NCBI RefSeq assembly: GCF_019703325.1
Contig: NZ_AP024819.1
Location: forward strand, 1 to 64,000
Origin: Helicobacter sp. NHP19-012
GTDB lineage: Bacteria > Campylobacterota > Campylobacteria > Campylobacterales > Helicobacteraceae
Direction: 5' to 3'
Length of the DNA stretch: 64,000 bases
Shown here piece by piece: positions 23,358-32,482 of the stretch. Positions within the stretch are counted from its first letter, which is position 1; the number at the start of each line of letters is the position of its first letter. Under the pieces are notes generated by a model. The model searched no databases. It was not told the origin of the DNA and worked only from the letters and a program-made list of their open reading frames with translations. The position numbers and the translations under genes are program-made.

Positions 23358-24974
23358 GTGCAACGGGTGTTTAACACGCGGCTTTTGGCTTTCATTTGTG
23401 CCCTAATCTTTGGCGTGGGCTTTGCTTTGCCCAGCTTTTTACAAACCAAAGGCCCTAAGATCACCTTAGGTCTGGATTTAAGGGGTGGGCTTAGTTTGCT
23501 TTTAGGGGTGGGCGTGGAGGAAGCCCTAAAGACCAAATACGCCTCCATCGCCTCTTCGCTTGATTACGCCTTCAAGCAGCAAAATATTCTAGTGCAAGAT
23601 TTGCACTCCTCCTTGCAAGGCGTGTCTTTCACACTCCTAGACAAGGACGATGAAAAGAATGTGGACAAGATTTTAGAGGATTTGCGCAAAGACGGGGCAG
23701 AGATCTTCACCACGGGCAATAACTACACCCTACGCCTCTCCTTTAGAAAGACACAAGCCTACAAGCAGCAAACCGTGGTGCAGGTCATCAGCACCATTAA
23801 AAACCGCCTCGATCAATTTGGGCTAGCCGAGCCCACCGTATTGCAACAGGGCAAAGACGCGGTGTTGGTGCAACTGCCCGGGATCAACAGCATTGAGGAA
23901 GAGCAAAGAGCGAAGAATCTCATCACCAAATCCGCCCACTTGCAAATGATGGCAGTCGATGAAGAGAAAAACGAGTATTTAGACAGCCTCACCGATGAAG
24001 AGATTAAAAAGTTAGGCGATGTGGTCTTGCCTTATGCGGGCAGAGGTGGGCAAGCCTATGGGCATTTGCTCTTAAAGGCGATCCCCATTTTGGATGGCGA
24101 AATGCTCACAGACGCGCAGGTGGTCTATGACAAGAACAACCAACCCGTGGTGAGCTTCTCTTTAAACTCGCAAGGGGCAAAGATTTTTGGCGACTTTTCA
24201 GGCGAGAATGTGGGCAAACGCATGGCGGTGGTGTTGGATCATAAAGTCTACTCTGCGCCCTATATCCGTGAGCGTATCGGGGGGGGCAGTGGGCAAATCA
24301 GTGGCGACTTCACGGTCGCACAAGCAAGCGATCTAGCCATTGCGCTAAGAAGCGGGGTGTTGAGTGCGCCCCTGGTGGTTTTAGAAAAACGCATCATTGG
24401 TCCTAGCCTTGGAGCAGATAGCATTAAAACCTCGATCGTGGCACTCATTGGGGGCTTTATTTTGGTGATGGTCTTTATGATCAGCTACTACGCCCTCGCC
24501 GGGGTGATCGCCAGCGTGGCACTCATTGTGAATTTATTTTTAATTATCGCCGTGATGGCGATCTTTGGAGCGACCTTGACCTTGCCGGGCATGGCGGGTA
24601 TTGTGCTCACCGTCGGGATGGCGGTGGACGCAAACATCATCATCAATGAGCGCATTAGAGAGGGTTTAAGGCGCAATGAGAGCATTGCTCAGGCACTACA
24701 CTCGGGCTATGCCAACGCCTCAAGGGCGATTTTTGACTCGAACTTAACCTCGCTCATTGCCTCGTTTTTGCTCTACGCCTATGGCACGGGCTCGATCAAG
24801 GGCTTTGCGCTCACCACGGGTATCGGTATTTTAGCCTCGATCCTCACCGCCATTGTCGGCACGCAGGGCTTTTACCAAGCCATTTTGCCCCAAATCTCGC
24901 GCAACAAAAACTTGGCGTTGTGGTTTGGCGTGCAGAGTCAAGTTTCTCAAAGGGGGCGTAGTGGAGCTGTTTAA
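23358..24974 (+). CDS. secD: Protein-export membrane protein SecD
   Basis: SecD is the larger half of the proton-driven SecDF motor that helps pull substrates into the periplasm. The 538-residue protein has an N-terminal helix, [15 protein letters not shown], a large periplasmic domain and C-terminal helices with [17 protein letters not shown]. Start is GTG 23358 with AAGGAAA upstream; this gives the usual N-terminus. Its end overlaps secF by 14 bases. Confidence 0.95.
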   Translation: MQRVFNTRLLAFICALIFGVGFALPSFLQTKGPKITLGLDLRGGLSLLLGVGVEEALKTKYASIASSLDYAFKQQNILVQDLHSSLQGVSFTLLDKDDEKNVDKILEDLRKDGAEIFTTGNNYTLRLSFRKTQAYKQQTVVQVISTIKNRLDQFGLAEPTVLQQGKDAVLVQLPGINSIEEEQRAKNLITKSAHLQMMAVDEEKNEYLDSLTDEEIKKLGDVVLPYAGRGGQAYGHLLLKAIPILDGEMLTDAQVVYDKNNQPVVSFSLNSQGAKIFGDFSGENVGKRMAVVLDHKVYSAPYIRERIGGGSGQISGDFTVAQASDLAIALRSGVLSAPLVVLEKRIIGPSLGADSIKTSIVALIGGFILVMVFMISYYALAGVIASVALIVNLFLIIAVMAIFGATLTLPGMAGIVLTVGMAVDANIIINERIREGLRRNESIAQALHSGYANASRAIFDSNLTSLIASFLLYAYGTGSIKGFALTTGIGILASILTAIVGTQGFYQAILPQISRNKNLALWFGVQSQVSQRGRSGAV

Positions 24975-25923
24975 GCGGGTTAAGATCATCAACTTCATGG
25001 AGTATTCCAAATGGGGGCTTGCAGCCTCCACGCTTTTAGTGATCGCTTGTTTGGGGCTGATCTTTTTTAAGGGCTTTAATTTGGGTGTGGATTTTGCGGG
25101 CGGGAGCGTGGCACAGGTGCGCTTTGTTAAAAACGCCCCCATTGCCAAAATCCGCCATGCCTTCAATGAGGCGCATTTTAGCGGCGTGCAGGTGAGCGCC
25201 TTTGGTTCAGAGCAGGAAGTGGTGATCAAAATCCCCGTGGGCAAGGTGCATAAGGATTTGAGCACCGAGATCACTAAGATTTTAAAGCCCTTGGGGCAGT
25301 TTGAGATCCGTAAGCTCGATAGCGTAGGGCCCAAAGTGGGCGATGAGCTGAAGAAAAAGGGCGTACTCTCTTTGGTGCTTGCCATCCTTGCGATGATGTT
25401 GTATGTGGGGGTGCGCTACGAGTGGCGTTTTGCGCTCGCCAGCGTGATCGCCTTGTTGCACGACAGTCTCATCACCGCCACAAGCGTGATCGTGTTTGAC
25501 ATTGATTTAAACCTAGAAGTCATCGCCGCCATTTTGACGCTGATTGGCTACTCGATCAATGACACGATCATCATCTTTGATCGTATCCGTGAGGGCATGC
25601 TCACCAAGCGCACAAATGATTTAGATTATGTCATTAACGAAGCGATTTCAAGCACACTTACAAGGACTTTACTCACTTCCTTAACCGTGTTCTTTGTGCT
25701 CTTGGTGCTGTATGTCTTTGGCTCTAAAATCTTGGTGGGCTTTTCCTTGCCCATGCTCATTGGCACGATCGTGGGGACTTACAGCTCGATTTTCATCGCC
25801 CCAAGAGTGGCGGTTTTGCTTGGCTTTGACTTGGAGCGCTACCACGGAAATGAGCTAAAAAAAGCCAAAAAGAAACAAGAAAAAGAACGCTTGCGCCGCC
25901 AATACGAACACGGGCGGGTGTAG
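24961..25923 (+). CDS. secF: Protein-export membrane protein SecF
   Basis: The 320-residue protein has the SecF hallmark [15 protein letters not shown] near the N-terminus, six membrane helices and [17 protein letters not shown]. It pairs with SecD. The start is taken as GTG 24961 because AAAGGGGG lies just upstream and this gives the family N-terminus; the longer frame from 24853 is a run-on through secD. A Lys/Arg-rich tail of about 25 residues ends the protein. Confidence 0.93.
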   Translation: MELFKRVKIINFMEYSKWGLAASTLLVIACLGLIFFKGFNLGVDFAGGSVAQVRFVKNAPIAKIRHAFNEAHFSGVQVSAFGSEQEVVIKIPVGKVHKDLSTEITKILKPLGQFEIRKLDSVGPKVGDELKKKGVLSLVLAILAMMLYVGVRYEWRFALASVIALLHDSLITATSVIVFDIDLNLEVIAAILTLIGYSINDTIIIFDRIREGMLTKRTNDLDYVINEAISSTLTRTLLTSLTVFFVLLVLYVFGSKILVGFSLPMLIGTIVGTYSSIFIAPRVAVLLGFDLERYHGNELKKAKKKQEKERLRRQYEHGRV

Positions 25924-25934
25924 AAAGGAGAGTT

Positions 25935-26276
25935 ATGGACTGGGGTCGGGTTGTCTTTACCGTTTTTAGTTTGGCGAGCACCACCTCCATTGCGGGGTTT
26001 TTGTATGAGCCCAATGTGGTGATCCTCTTTGTGGCGTTGGCACTAAACCTCATTGTAACCACGCTGAAAATCGGAGTGCAAAAGCAATTCGCCTCCGAGC
26101 TTATGGGCGGTTCGCTAGTCGCCCTCTTGCACCTCATGCCCGCCTTTGTGTTTTTGCAAATCTTAAACAATTTGATCTTTGCCTACACCTTGATGATCGG
26201 GGCATTGATCAGTAATGTCTTTTGTTTGGTGCTCTTGGTGATCGACAGCATTAAAAATACGGATTTGGAATATTAA
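25935..26276 (+). CDS. Small conserved membrane protein (HP1548 type)
   Basis: The 113-residue product is almost entirely hydrophobic, with about four predicted helices and a conserved-looking GGSLVALLHLMPA. It lies between secF and leuS as HP1548 does in H. pylori, a gene family of unknown function restricted to epsilonproteobacteria. GAAAGGAG precedes the ATG. The stop abuts the leuS ATG. Because it travels with secDF, a link to the membrane-protein pathway is possible but unproven. Confidence 0.8.
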   Translation: MDWGRVVFTVFSLASTTSIAGFLYEPNVVILFVALALNLIVTTLKIGVQKQFASELMGGSLVALLHLMPAFVFLQILNNLIFAYTLMIGALISNVFCLVLLVIDSIKNTDLEY

Positions 26277-28715
26277 ATGCAAACCTACAACCCTAAAAAA
26301 ATTGAAGAAAAATGGCAACAAGTTTGGGCGCAAACGAACGCCTTTGAACCTAGTGATGACTTTAGCAAACCCAAGAGGTATATTTTAAGCATGTTGCCCT
26401 ATCCTAGCGGAGAGGTGCATATGGGGCATGTGAGAAACTACGCCATAGGCGACGCTTTGGCGCGCTATGCCCGCCAAATGGGACATAATGTCTTGCACCC
26501 CATGGGCTTTGATGCCTTTGGCATGCCTGCAGAAAACGCCGCCATTAAGCACGGCGTGCACCCTAAAAAATGGACCTATGAGAACATGGCAAAAATGCGC
26601 CAAGAGTTTAAGGCTCTGGGCTTCTCCTTTTGCCAAGAGAGGGAGTTTGCCACTTGTGCGCCCGATTACACCAAGATCGAACAGCAATTCTTCATTGAGA
26701 TGTATAAAAAGGGCTTGGTCTATCAAAAAAAGGCGTGGCTCAATTGGTGCCCTCACGATAAAACCATTTTAGCCAATGAACAGGTGATCGATGGGCGGTG
26801 CTGGCGTTGCGATTGCTTGGTAGAGCAAAAGGAAATGCCCCAATACTATCTAAAAATCACTGCCTATGTGGAGGAACTGCTAGAGGGCTTAAAGACTCTA
26901 GAGGGGTATTGGCCTAACCAAGTACTACGTATGCAAGAAAATTGGATGGGCAAATCTGCCGGCTTAGCCTTTAGCTTTAGCCTAGATCAAGCTAGCCAAG
27001 ATCTCTTGGGGTATTCTCAAGACTTGGAGGTTTTCACCACCCGCATAGACACCATTTACGGCGTTACTTTCATTGCCCTAGCCCCGGGACATCCCTTCGT
27101 GCAAACCTTGCTAGACAAGGGCGTTTTAGACCCCAAAGCCTCTAAAGAAATCATCGCCATCCAAAACACCAACATGCGCACGAGGGCGTTAGAAAAGAGG
27201 GGGGTTAGCTTGCCTTTAAAAGCGATTCATCCCCTCACAAAAGAGTTAATTCCCGTGTATGTGGCTAATTTTGTGTTAGAAAACTATGGCAGTGGGGCGT
27301 TAATGGGCGTGCCCGGTTGCGACCCTAGGGACTACGAGTTTGCCACGCTCTTAAATATCCCCATTGTCCCCTTGATTGTGGGGCAGGAAGTGCCCTGCAA
27401 TGAGGTGGGGGTTTTACAAAACAGCCACAATTACAATGGCTTAAGCACCACGGAGGCGAAAGAAAAATTAAGCATGCTCTTTGAAGAGCAGGGCTTGGGG
27501 CAAAGGGTCATTAATTACCGCCTGCAAGACTGGGGCATTTCACGGCAACGCTATTGGGGGGCGCTGATTCCCATGGTGCATTGTGCTAATTGTGGGCTGG
27601 TGTGTGAGAAGTTAGAAAATTTGCCTATCTTACTGCCCGAAGATGTTACGATCGATGGCGAGGGCAACCCCTTAGACAAGCACCCGACTTTTAAAGACTG
27701 CACTTGTCCACAATGTGGGGGCAAGGCGCAAAGAGAAACCGACACGATGGACACCTTTTTCCAATCAAGTTGGTATTTTTTGCGCTACACCACGCCTAAA
27801 GAGTTATGGGACAAACAAGCCTTTGAGCCCCAAGAATTAGCCTATTGGCTGGGTGTGGATACTTACATTGGGGGGATCGAGCACGCCATTTTGCACCTGC
27901 TCTATGCGAGGTTTTTCACAAGGGCTTTAAGGGATTTGGGCTATGTCAAGTTAGACGAGCCGTTTTTAACGCTCATCACGCAGGGCATGGTGCTTAAAGA
28001 CGGGGCGAAAATGAGCAAGTCTAAGGGTAATGTTGTAACCCCTAGAGAGATTTTAAACAAGCACGGGGCGGACATTGCAAGGCTCTACATCCACTTTGTC
28101 GCCCCCCCGCACAAAGAGCTAGATTGGAACGATCAAGCCCTAGAGGGGGCGGCGCGCTTTTTACGCCGTTTTTATGAAAAATCCTTTTTGGCCAAGCCCT
28201 GTGAGAGCGCGCCAACAATAGAGCCAAATAGCCTAAATGCAGAGGACAAACAAGCCCGCCAAAAGGTGCATATGGCTTTGCAAAAATGCCACGACATTTT
28301 TAAAGAAACCATCCCCAACTACCCCTTCAACACTTTAATCGCTGCGTGCATGGAGGCACTAAATGCCCTAGAAAAGAGCACGAACACGGCCGTGTGGACG
28401 GAGGGCTATTACATCCTCACCCACACCCTAGAGCCCATCATCCCCCATGTATGCTTTGAAATTGCCAATAGGCTTTTTAAGCTTAGCAACTTTAAACCCC
28501 TAGAAGTGGACGCCAAGGCCCTAGAGCAAGAGAGCGTGAATGTCGCCATCACCATTAATGGTAAAAAGCGTGGGCTGGTGAGCGTGCCTAAAGACACCCC
28601 TAAAGAGGCGTTGCTAGAGACTGCCCGCCAAGAGGTGGCAAAGTGGCTAGAGGGGCAAAGCGTGCTTAAAGAAGTGGTCGTGCCAGCCAAGCTGGTGAAT
28701 TTCGTGCTTGCTTAA
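26277..28715 (+). CDS. leuS: Leucyl-tRNA synthetase
   Basis: The 812-residue class I synthetase charges tRNA-Leu. HIGH motif is PYPSGEVHMGHVRNY; the CP1 editing domain (TRIDTIYGVTFIALAPGH, GALMGVPGCDPRDYEFA) and the KMSKS loop AKMSKSKGNVV are present, followed by the anticodon-binding helices and a short C-terminal domain. ATG 26277 directly follows the preceding TAA, leaving no separate leader. Confidence 0.97.
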   Translation: MQTYNPKKIEEKWQQVWAQTNAFEPSDDFSKPKRYILSMLPYPSGEVHMGHVRNYAIGDALARYARQMGHNVLHPMGFDAFGMPAENAAIKHGVHPKKWTYENMAKMRQEFKALGFSFCQEREFATCAPDYTKIEQQFFIEMYKKGLVYQKKAWLNWCPHDKTILANEQVIDGRCWRCDCLVEQKEMPQYYLKITAYVEELLEGLKTLEGYWPNQVLRMQENWMGKSAGLAFSFSLDQASQDLLGYSQDLEVFTTRIDTIYGVTFIALAPGHPFVQTLLDKGVLDPKASKEIIAIQNTNMRTRALEKRGVSLPLKAIHPLTKELIPVYVANFVLENYGSGALMGVPGCDPRDYEFATLLNIPIVPLIVGQEVPCNEVGVLQNSHNYNGLSTTEAKEKLSMLFEEQGLGQRVINYRLQDWGISRQRYWGALIPMVHCANCGLVCEKLENLPILLPEDVTIDGEGNPLDKHPTFKDCTCPQCGGKAQRETDTMDTFFQSSWYFLRYTTPKELWDKQAFEPQELAYWLGVDTYIGGIEHAILHLLYARFFTRALRDLGYVKLDEPFLTLITQGMVLKDGAKMSKSKGNVVTPREILNKHGADIARLYIHFVAPPHKELDWNDQALEGAARFLRRFYEKSFLAKPCESAPTIEPNSLNAEDKQARQKVHMALQKCHDIFKETIPNYPFNTLIAACMEALNALEKSTNTAVWTEGYYILTHTLEPIIPHVCFEIANRLFKLSNFKPLEVDAKALEQESVNVAITINGKKRGLVSVPKDTPKEALLETARQEVAKWLEGQSVLKEVVVPAKLVNFVLA

Positions 28716-28718
28716 GAA

Positions 28719-29219
28719 ATGTGGCGGGCGTGGGTTTTAGTTTTGTTGTTTGGGGGCTGTGGGTATCAGCCCATCGCCAACTTTGCGGATAAGGTGTTGG
28801 GTAAAGGGGTTTATGTGCGCCTCGTAGTGAACTTGCCCAACCCTAAAAACTCTGTGGAGTTTAAGGACTTGTTAAACCGCTTCATCGTGCAGCGCTTCCA
28901 AAACACCCTCACCACAGAGAAGCAAGCCGACTCGATCATCACCATTGAAATGAAAAGGGTTATCGACACTTCCATCAGCCAAAACCAAGAGGGTTTCACC
29001 ACCTTTTACCGCGTGACGGTGTATGTCACCTACACCTACGACAATAAAAAGGGCGTTACTAAGACTTTTGAAGACAATGGTTATTACAACTACGCCGTGT
29101 CCTTGCAAGACCCCTTAATCACCTACAACAACCGCCTGTATGCCATCGGGCAGGCGTTGGAGCAAACCCTCACGCAATTTGTGTCCCAAATTGCCTACGA
29201 GGGCAAGGTGAATAAATGA
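28719..29219 (+). CDS. lptE: LPS-assembly lipoprotein LptE-like
   Basis: The 166-residue protein has a lipoprotein signal with lipobox LFGGCGYQP (Cys near residue 15) and an alpha/beta body. It corresponds to H. pylori HP1546. LptE plugs the LptD barrel and helps insert LPS in the outer membrane. Sequence conservation of LptE is low, so the call rests on the GCGYQP start, size and position. It starts three bases after leuS and overlaps folC by four bases. Confidence 0.75.
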   Translation: MWRAWVLVLLFGGCGYQPIANFADKVLGKGVYVRLVVNLPNPKNSVEFKDLLNRFIVQRFQNTLTTEKQADSIITIEMKRVIDTSISQNQEGFTTFYRVTVYVTYTYDNKKGVTKTFEDNGYYNYAVSLQDPLITYNNRLYAIGQALEQTLTQFVSQIAYEGKVNK

Positions 29220-30355
29220 AGTTAAACGATTTTCTTGCCACAAAACCCTTTGAGCTCGCCCCCTTTGAGCCTCAGCGTTTTAAGCAAGTCTACAGGGATT
29301 TTTGCCAGCATTTTAAAGACAACACGCCTAAAATCCAAATCATCGGTACCAATGGCAAGGGCAGCACAGGGCGCTTTTTAGCCCAAAGCTTGGAGGCGAG
29401 TGGCTTTAAGGTCCTGCACTTTAGCTCCCCACATTTGCTAGACTTTAATGAGCGTTTTTACACACAAGGACGGAATGTTCCCCAAAGTGAATTAGAACAG
29501 GCCCACGCCTATTTGCAAAGCCTACCCATAGATGCGCACTTAAGCTATTTTGAATACGCCACGCTTTTAGCAGTGGTCTTAGCTAAGGACTGCGACTTTA
29601 TGGTCGCTGAGGCAGGGCTAGGCGGGGAGTTTGACAGCACCACGAGTTTAAACAAACGCATTGCGCTGGTTTTCACGCCCATTAGTGTGGATCACACCGA
29701 TCGCCTAGGCAGTAGCTTATTAGAAATTGCCACGACTAAACTAAGAGCGGGGCTACATTTAGAGCCACAAGTGCCTATGATTTTTGCTAAACAAGAGCCG
29801 GAAGTGCAAGAGCTTACCAAAAAACTTTTGCCTAGCCAAAATTTGGCTTTTATTGAGGAGTTAAGCCAAGAAGCCCTAAGAGAGGGGCAAAAGTGGGGCT
29901 ATCCGCCCTTCTTGGTGCAGAATTTACAAACAGCCCTAAGCACCCTAACAGCCCTAGATCTCGCACCCAAAGCCCTAAAACGGCTCAATTTAAGGGGGCG
30001 TTTTGAGCACATTACGCCCAATATCTTATTAGATGTGGCGCATAATGTAGGGGGGGCTAGGGCTTTGGCTGAGGCTTTAAAAGGGCGGCAATTAGACTTG
30101 ATTTACAACAGCTACGCCAGAAAAGACGCATTGGGGGTCTTAGAAAGTTTAAAGCCCTATGTGCAGCATGTGTGGATCTTGCCCGTGCCAGACCCGCAGA
30201 TCATGCCCCAAGAGAAGTTGCAAGGGATTTTAAAGCAACTCAATTTGCCCTTTAGCCCTTTTAGGGGGGTGATCGAGCCTAGTAAATCTTATTTAGTGGT
30301 GGGCTCTTTTAGCGTGGTGCGTGCCTTTTTACAAGGGGGGTTTTTTGGCAGATAA
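29216..30355 (+). CDS. folC: Dihydrofolate/folylpolyglutamate synthase
   Basis: The 379-residue Mur-ligase-fold enzyme adds glutamate to folates. The ATP loop is IIGTNGKGSTGRFLAQS, followed by FSSPHLLDFNERF and AEAGLGGEFDSTT. Length is slightly below the E. coli enzyme but normal for Helicobacter. ATGA overlap with lptE shows coupling. Confidence 0.92.
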   Translation: MKLNDFLATKPFELAPFEPQRFKQVYRDFCQHFKDNTPKIQIIGTNGKGSTGRFLAQSLEASGFKVLHFSSPHLLDFNERFYTQGRNVPQSELEQAHAYLQSLPIDAHLSYFEYATLLAVVLAKDCDFMVAEAGLGGEFDSTTSLNKRIALVFTPISVDHTDRLGSSLLEIATTKLRAGLHLEPQVPMIFAKQEPEVQELTKKLLPSQNLAFIEELSQEALREGQKWGYPPFLVQNLQTALSTLTALDLAPKALKRLNLRGRFEHITPNILLDVAHNVGGARALAEALKGRQLDLIYNSYARKDALGVLESLKPYVQHVWILPVPDPQIMPQEKLQGILKQLNLPFSPFRGVIEPSKSYLVVGSFSVVRAFLQGGFFGR

Positions 30356-31244
30356 GTTCATGCTCACCATCATTGATGAAAACGGCTCGAGGCAGTGGCG
30401 GGTGCCTAGAAACGCTAAGAAGCATGCTTTGATCGCCGTGGCTGTGGTGCTTATGGTGCTTTTGGGTGGAGGCCTAATTTTAAGCTACTTGGTGCATAGG
30501 GTCAGCGGCCTCACCTTAGATAAAAATATCATCCAAGCCAATTATCAAAATCTCTACAATAAAAACAGCACTTTAGCCCAAGAAATCATCCAAAAAAACC
30601 GAGAAATTGCCCTTGTAACCCATAAAATTAAAGACCTAGAGAGCATTTTGAAAGTGGAAAAAATGAAGGGGAATAAGATTTACAAGGTGGCCCTAGATGC
30701 CCTGTCTAAAGCAAATAAAACCCTCGCTTTAGCCCTTATCCCCAATGGCGAACCCGTCAAAAGCTATCATGCAAAGCTGAAGGCGAACACTTTGCATAAA
30801 AAATCGCTGGGGCCTTACAGTGCCTATAACTTTAGCGTGGCTGTCAACACCCCCGTTTACGCATGCGCTAGCGGGGTGGTGGATTTGTTGTTGCAACACA
30901 ATTTTAGAGACTATGGCAAATTGATCCGTCTAGAAAACGCCTTTGGTTTCACTTCTATTTATGCCCGCCTAAACTCCATAGTCATTAAACCCCACACTTT
31001 TGTGCAAAAGGGCGAACTCTTGGGTTATAGCAGCGCGAGTTTACACTATGAAATCCGCTTTTTGGGGCGGATTGTGGACATGCCCTTGTTCATGGATTGG
31101 AGTTTGGAAAATTTTAGCGTGGTTTTTCAAGACGAACAAGTGGATTGGCAGAATCTCTTTTACAGCATTGAGGACATGGTGCAAGTGCAGGGCTATAAAA
31201 AAGCCCAAGCTCAAGGTTTAGGGGAATTTAGTGTGGCTCAATAA
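30345..31244 (+). CDS. csd2: Csd2-like M23/LytM-family cell-shape protein, active site degenerate
   Basis: In H. pylori, Csd1 and Csd2 are paired peptidoglycan endopeptidase-type proteins needed for helical shape. This 299-residue product has one membrane helix near the N-terminus, a coiled-coil stretch and a C-terminal LytM fold. The first zinc-ligand motif HxxxD is replaced (YNFSVAVNTPV) and the HxH motif reads SLHYE, so only one of the usual ligands survives. A structural partner role for Csd1 is inferred. The start is uncertain: TTG 30345 follows a G-rich AAGGGGGG; ATG 30360 is the alternative. Confidence 0.82.
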   Translation: MADKFMLTIIDENGSRQWRVPRNAKKHALIAVAVVLMVLLGGGLILSYLVHRVSGLTLDKNIIQANYQNLYNKNSTLAQEIIQKNREIALVTHKIKDLESILKVEKMKGNKIYKVALDALSKANKTLALALIPNGEPVKSYHAKLKANTLHKKSLGPYSAYNFSVAVNTPVYACASGVVDLLLQHNFRDYGKLIRLENAFGFTSIYARLNSIVIKPHTFVQKGELLGYSSASLHYEIRFLGRIVDMPLFMDWSLENFSVVFQDEQVDWQNLFYSIEDMVQVQGYKKAQAQGLGEFSVAQ

Positions 31245-32171
31245 GCGGCTGATTTTAATCTTCACCTACAACGATGGGAGCAAGACCCTAAACATCCCCA
31301 TTGTCTGCAAACAGCTAGCCTATTATTTGCTTTTATTGGTGGTGGGGGTGTTGCTCTTTTTGGCCATCGCCCTTTACACGCTCGAGCACGAGATCCACGC
31401 CACCAAAGTCCAAACTAAAAAGCTTAACCGCAAATACCAAAAGAGCACACAAGTCCACGCCCAATTAAACCAACAATTACAAGGCTACCTAGAAGAGATC
31501 ATGCTCGCCGGCGATCGCATCAACGATTTAGAGGACTTTGTGGGCATCGACAACAGCCAGGGGGACGACGACGCCCCCCTATCTCAACGCCTAGATGTTG
31601 CCAGCATCACAGGGATGCAAAAGACCTTTATCATGCGCTTCATCCCCAACGACAACCCGCTAGAGAGTTTTAAAAGGGTTTCTAGCACCTTTGCTAAACG
31701 CTACCATCCCATTTTGCACCGCATGGCCAACCACACGGGCGTGGATTTAAGCACCCCCATTGGCACCCCCGTTTACGCCACCGCCAATGGGGTGGTGGGC
31801 TTTGCGGGGCGGGGGTGGAATGGGGGTATGGGCGCTTACTCAAGCTCTACCACCCCTTTGGTTTTAAGACCTACTACGCCCACTTAAAGAGAATCGTGGT
31901 GAAAAATGGAGAGTTTGTCAAAAAAGGGCAACTCATCGCCTACAGCGGTAGCTCTGGGATGAGCACGGGCCCACATTTGCACTATGAAGTGCGCTTTTTG
32001 AACAAGCCCATCAACCCCATGGATTTTATTAAGTGGAACATGAAAGATTTTGATTTTATCTTCACAAAGGAAAGGAACATTGCATGGCAATCTTTGCTAA
32101 CGATCATAAACAACCTGCTAATGGATCAGCCACCATCATCGCCCAAGGCACCAAGTTCAAAGGCGAATTAA
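31231..32171 (+). pseudogene. csd1: Csd1-like M23 endopeptidase, catalytic domain split by a one-base deletion
   Basis: The first frame gives a membrane helix, a coiled coil and the catalytic start HTGVDLSTPIGTPVYA. After GWNGG it runs off frame. The rest, YGRLLKLYHPFGFKTYYAH to GPHLHYEVRF, lies in the next frame, so a G is missing from the run at 31822-31826. Corrected, all M23 zinc ligands (HxxxD and HLH) are present, making this the active partner of Csd2. GTG 31231 overlaps csd2 by 14 bases. The corrected C-terminus extends 88 bases into ccmA in another frame. If the break were real, loss of helical shape would be expected. Confidence 0.85.
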
Positions 32172-32482
32172 ATATTGACTGCCACCTACACATCGATGGC
32201 GAGTTTGAGGGCACCATCCACTCGAAAAGCGTGGTGGTGATCGGCAAAAATGGCGTGGTGATGGGCGAAATCTTTGCCTCTAAGATTGTTGTGAGTGGCA
32301 AATTCAATGGCAATGCTGATGCCGACATCATTGAAATCATGTCCATGGGGTATGTGGATGGTAAAATTGTGAGCGCAGAATTGGTGATCGAGCGCAAGGC
32401 AGTTTTAACCGGCGAGAGCCACCCTAAAGATTCTCTTAAAAAATCTATGGAGAACAAACCCCCCAAGAATGATTCAATCTAG
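32084..32482 (+). CDS. ccmA: Bactofilin CcmA
   Basis: The 132-residue protein is a bactofilin: a central beta-helix of short repeats (GELNIDCHLHIDGEFEGTI, SKSVVVIGKNGVVMGEI, SKIVVSGKFNGNADA) flanked by polar tails. Bactofilins polymerise without nucleotide and, in H. pylori (HP1542), organise the shape enzymes Csd1 and Csd2 encoded just upstream. AAAGGAAAGG precedes the ATG. The 5' end overlaps csd1 and the 3' end overlaps mfd by 14 bases. Confidence 0.93.
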   Translation: MAIFANDHKQPANGSATIIAQGTKFKGELNIDCHLHIDGEFEGTIHSKSVVVIGKNGVVMGEIFASKIVVSGKFNGNADADIIEIMSMGYVDGKIVSAELVIERKAVLTGESHPKDSLKKSMENKPPKNDSI

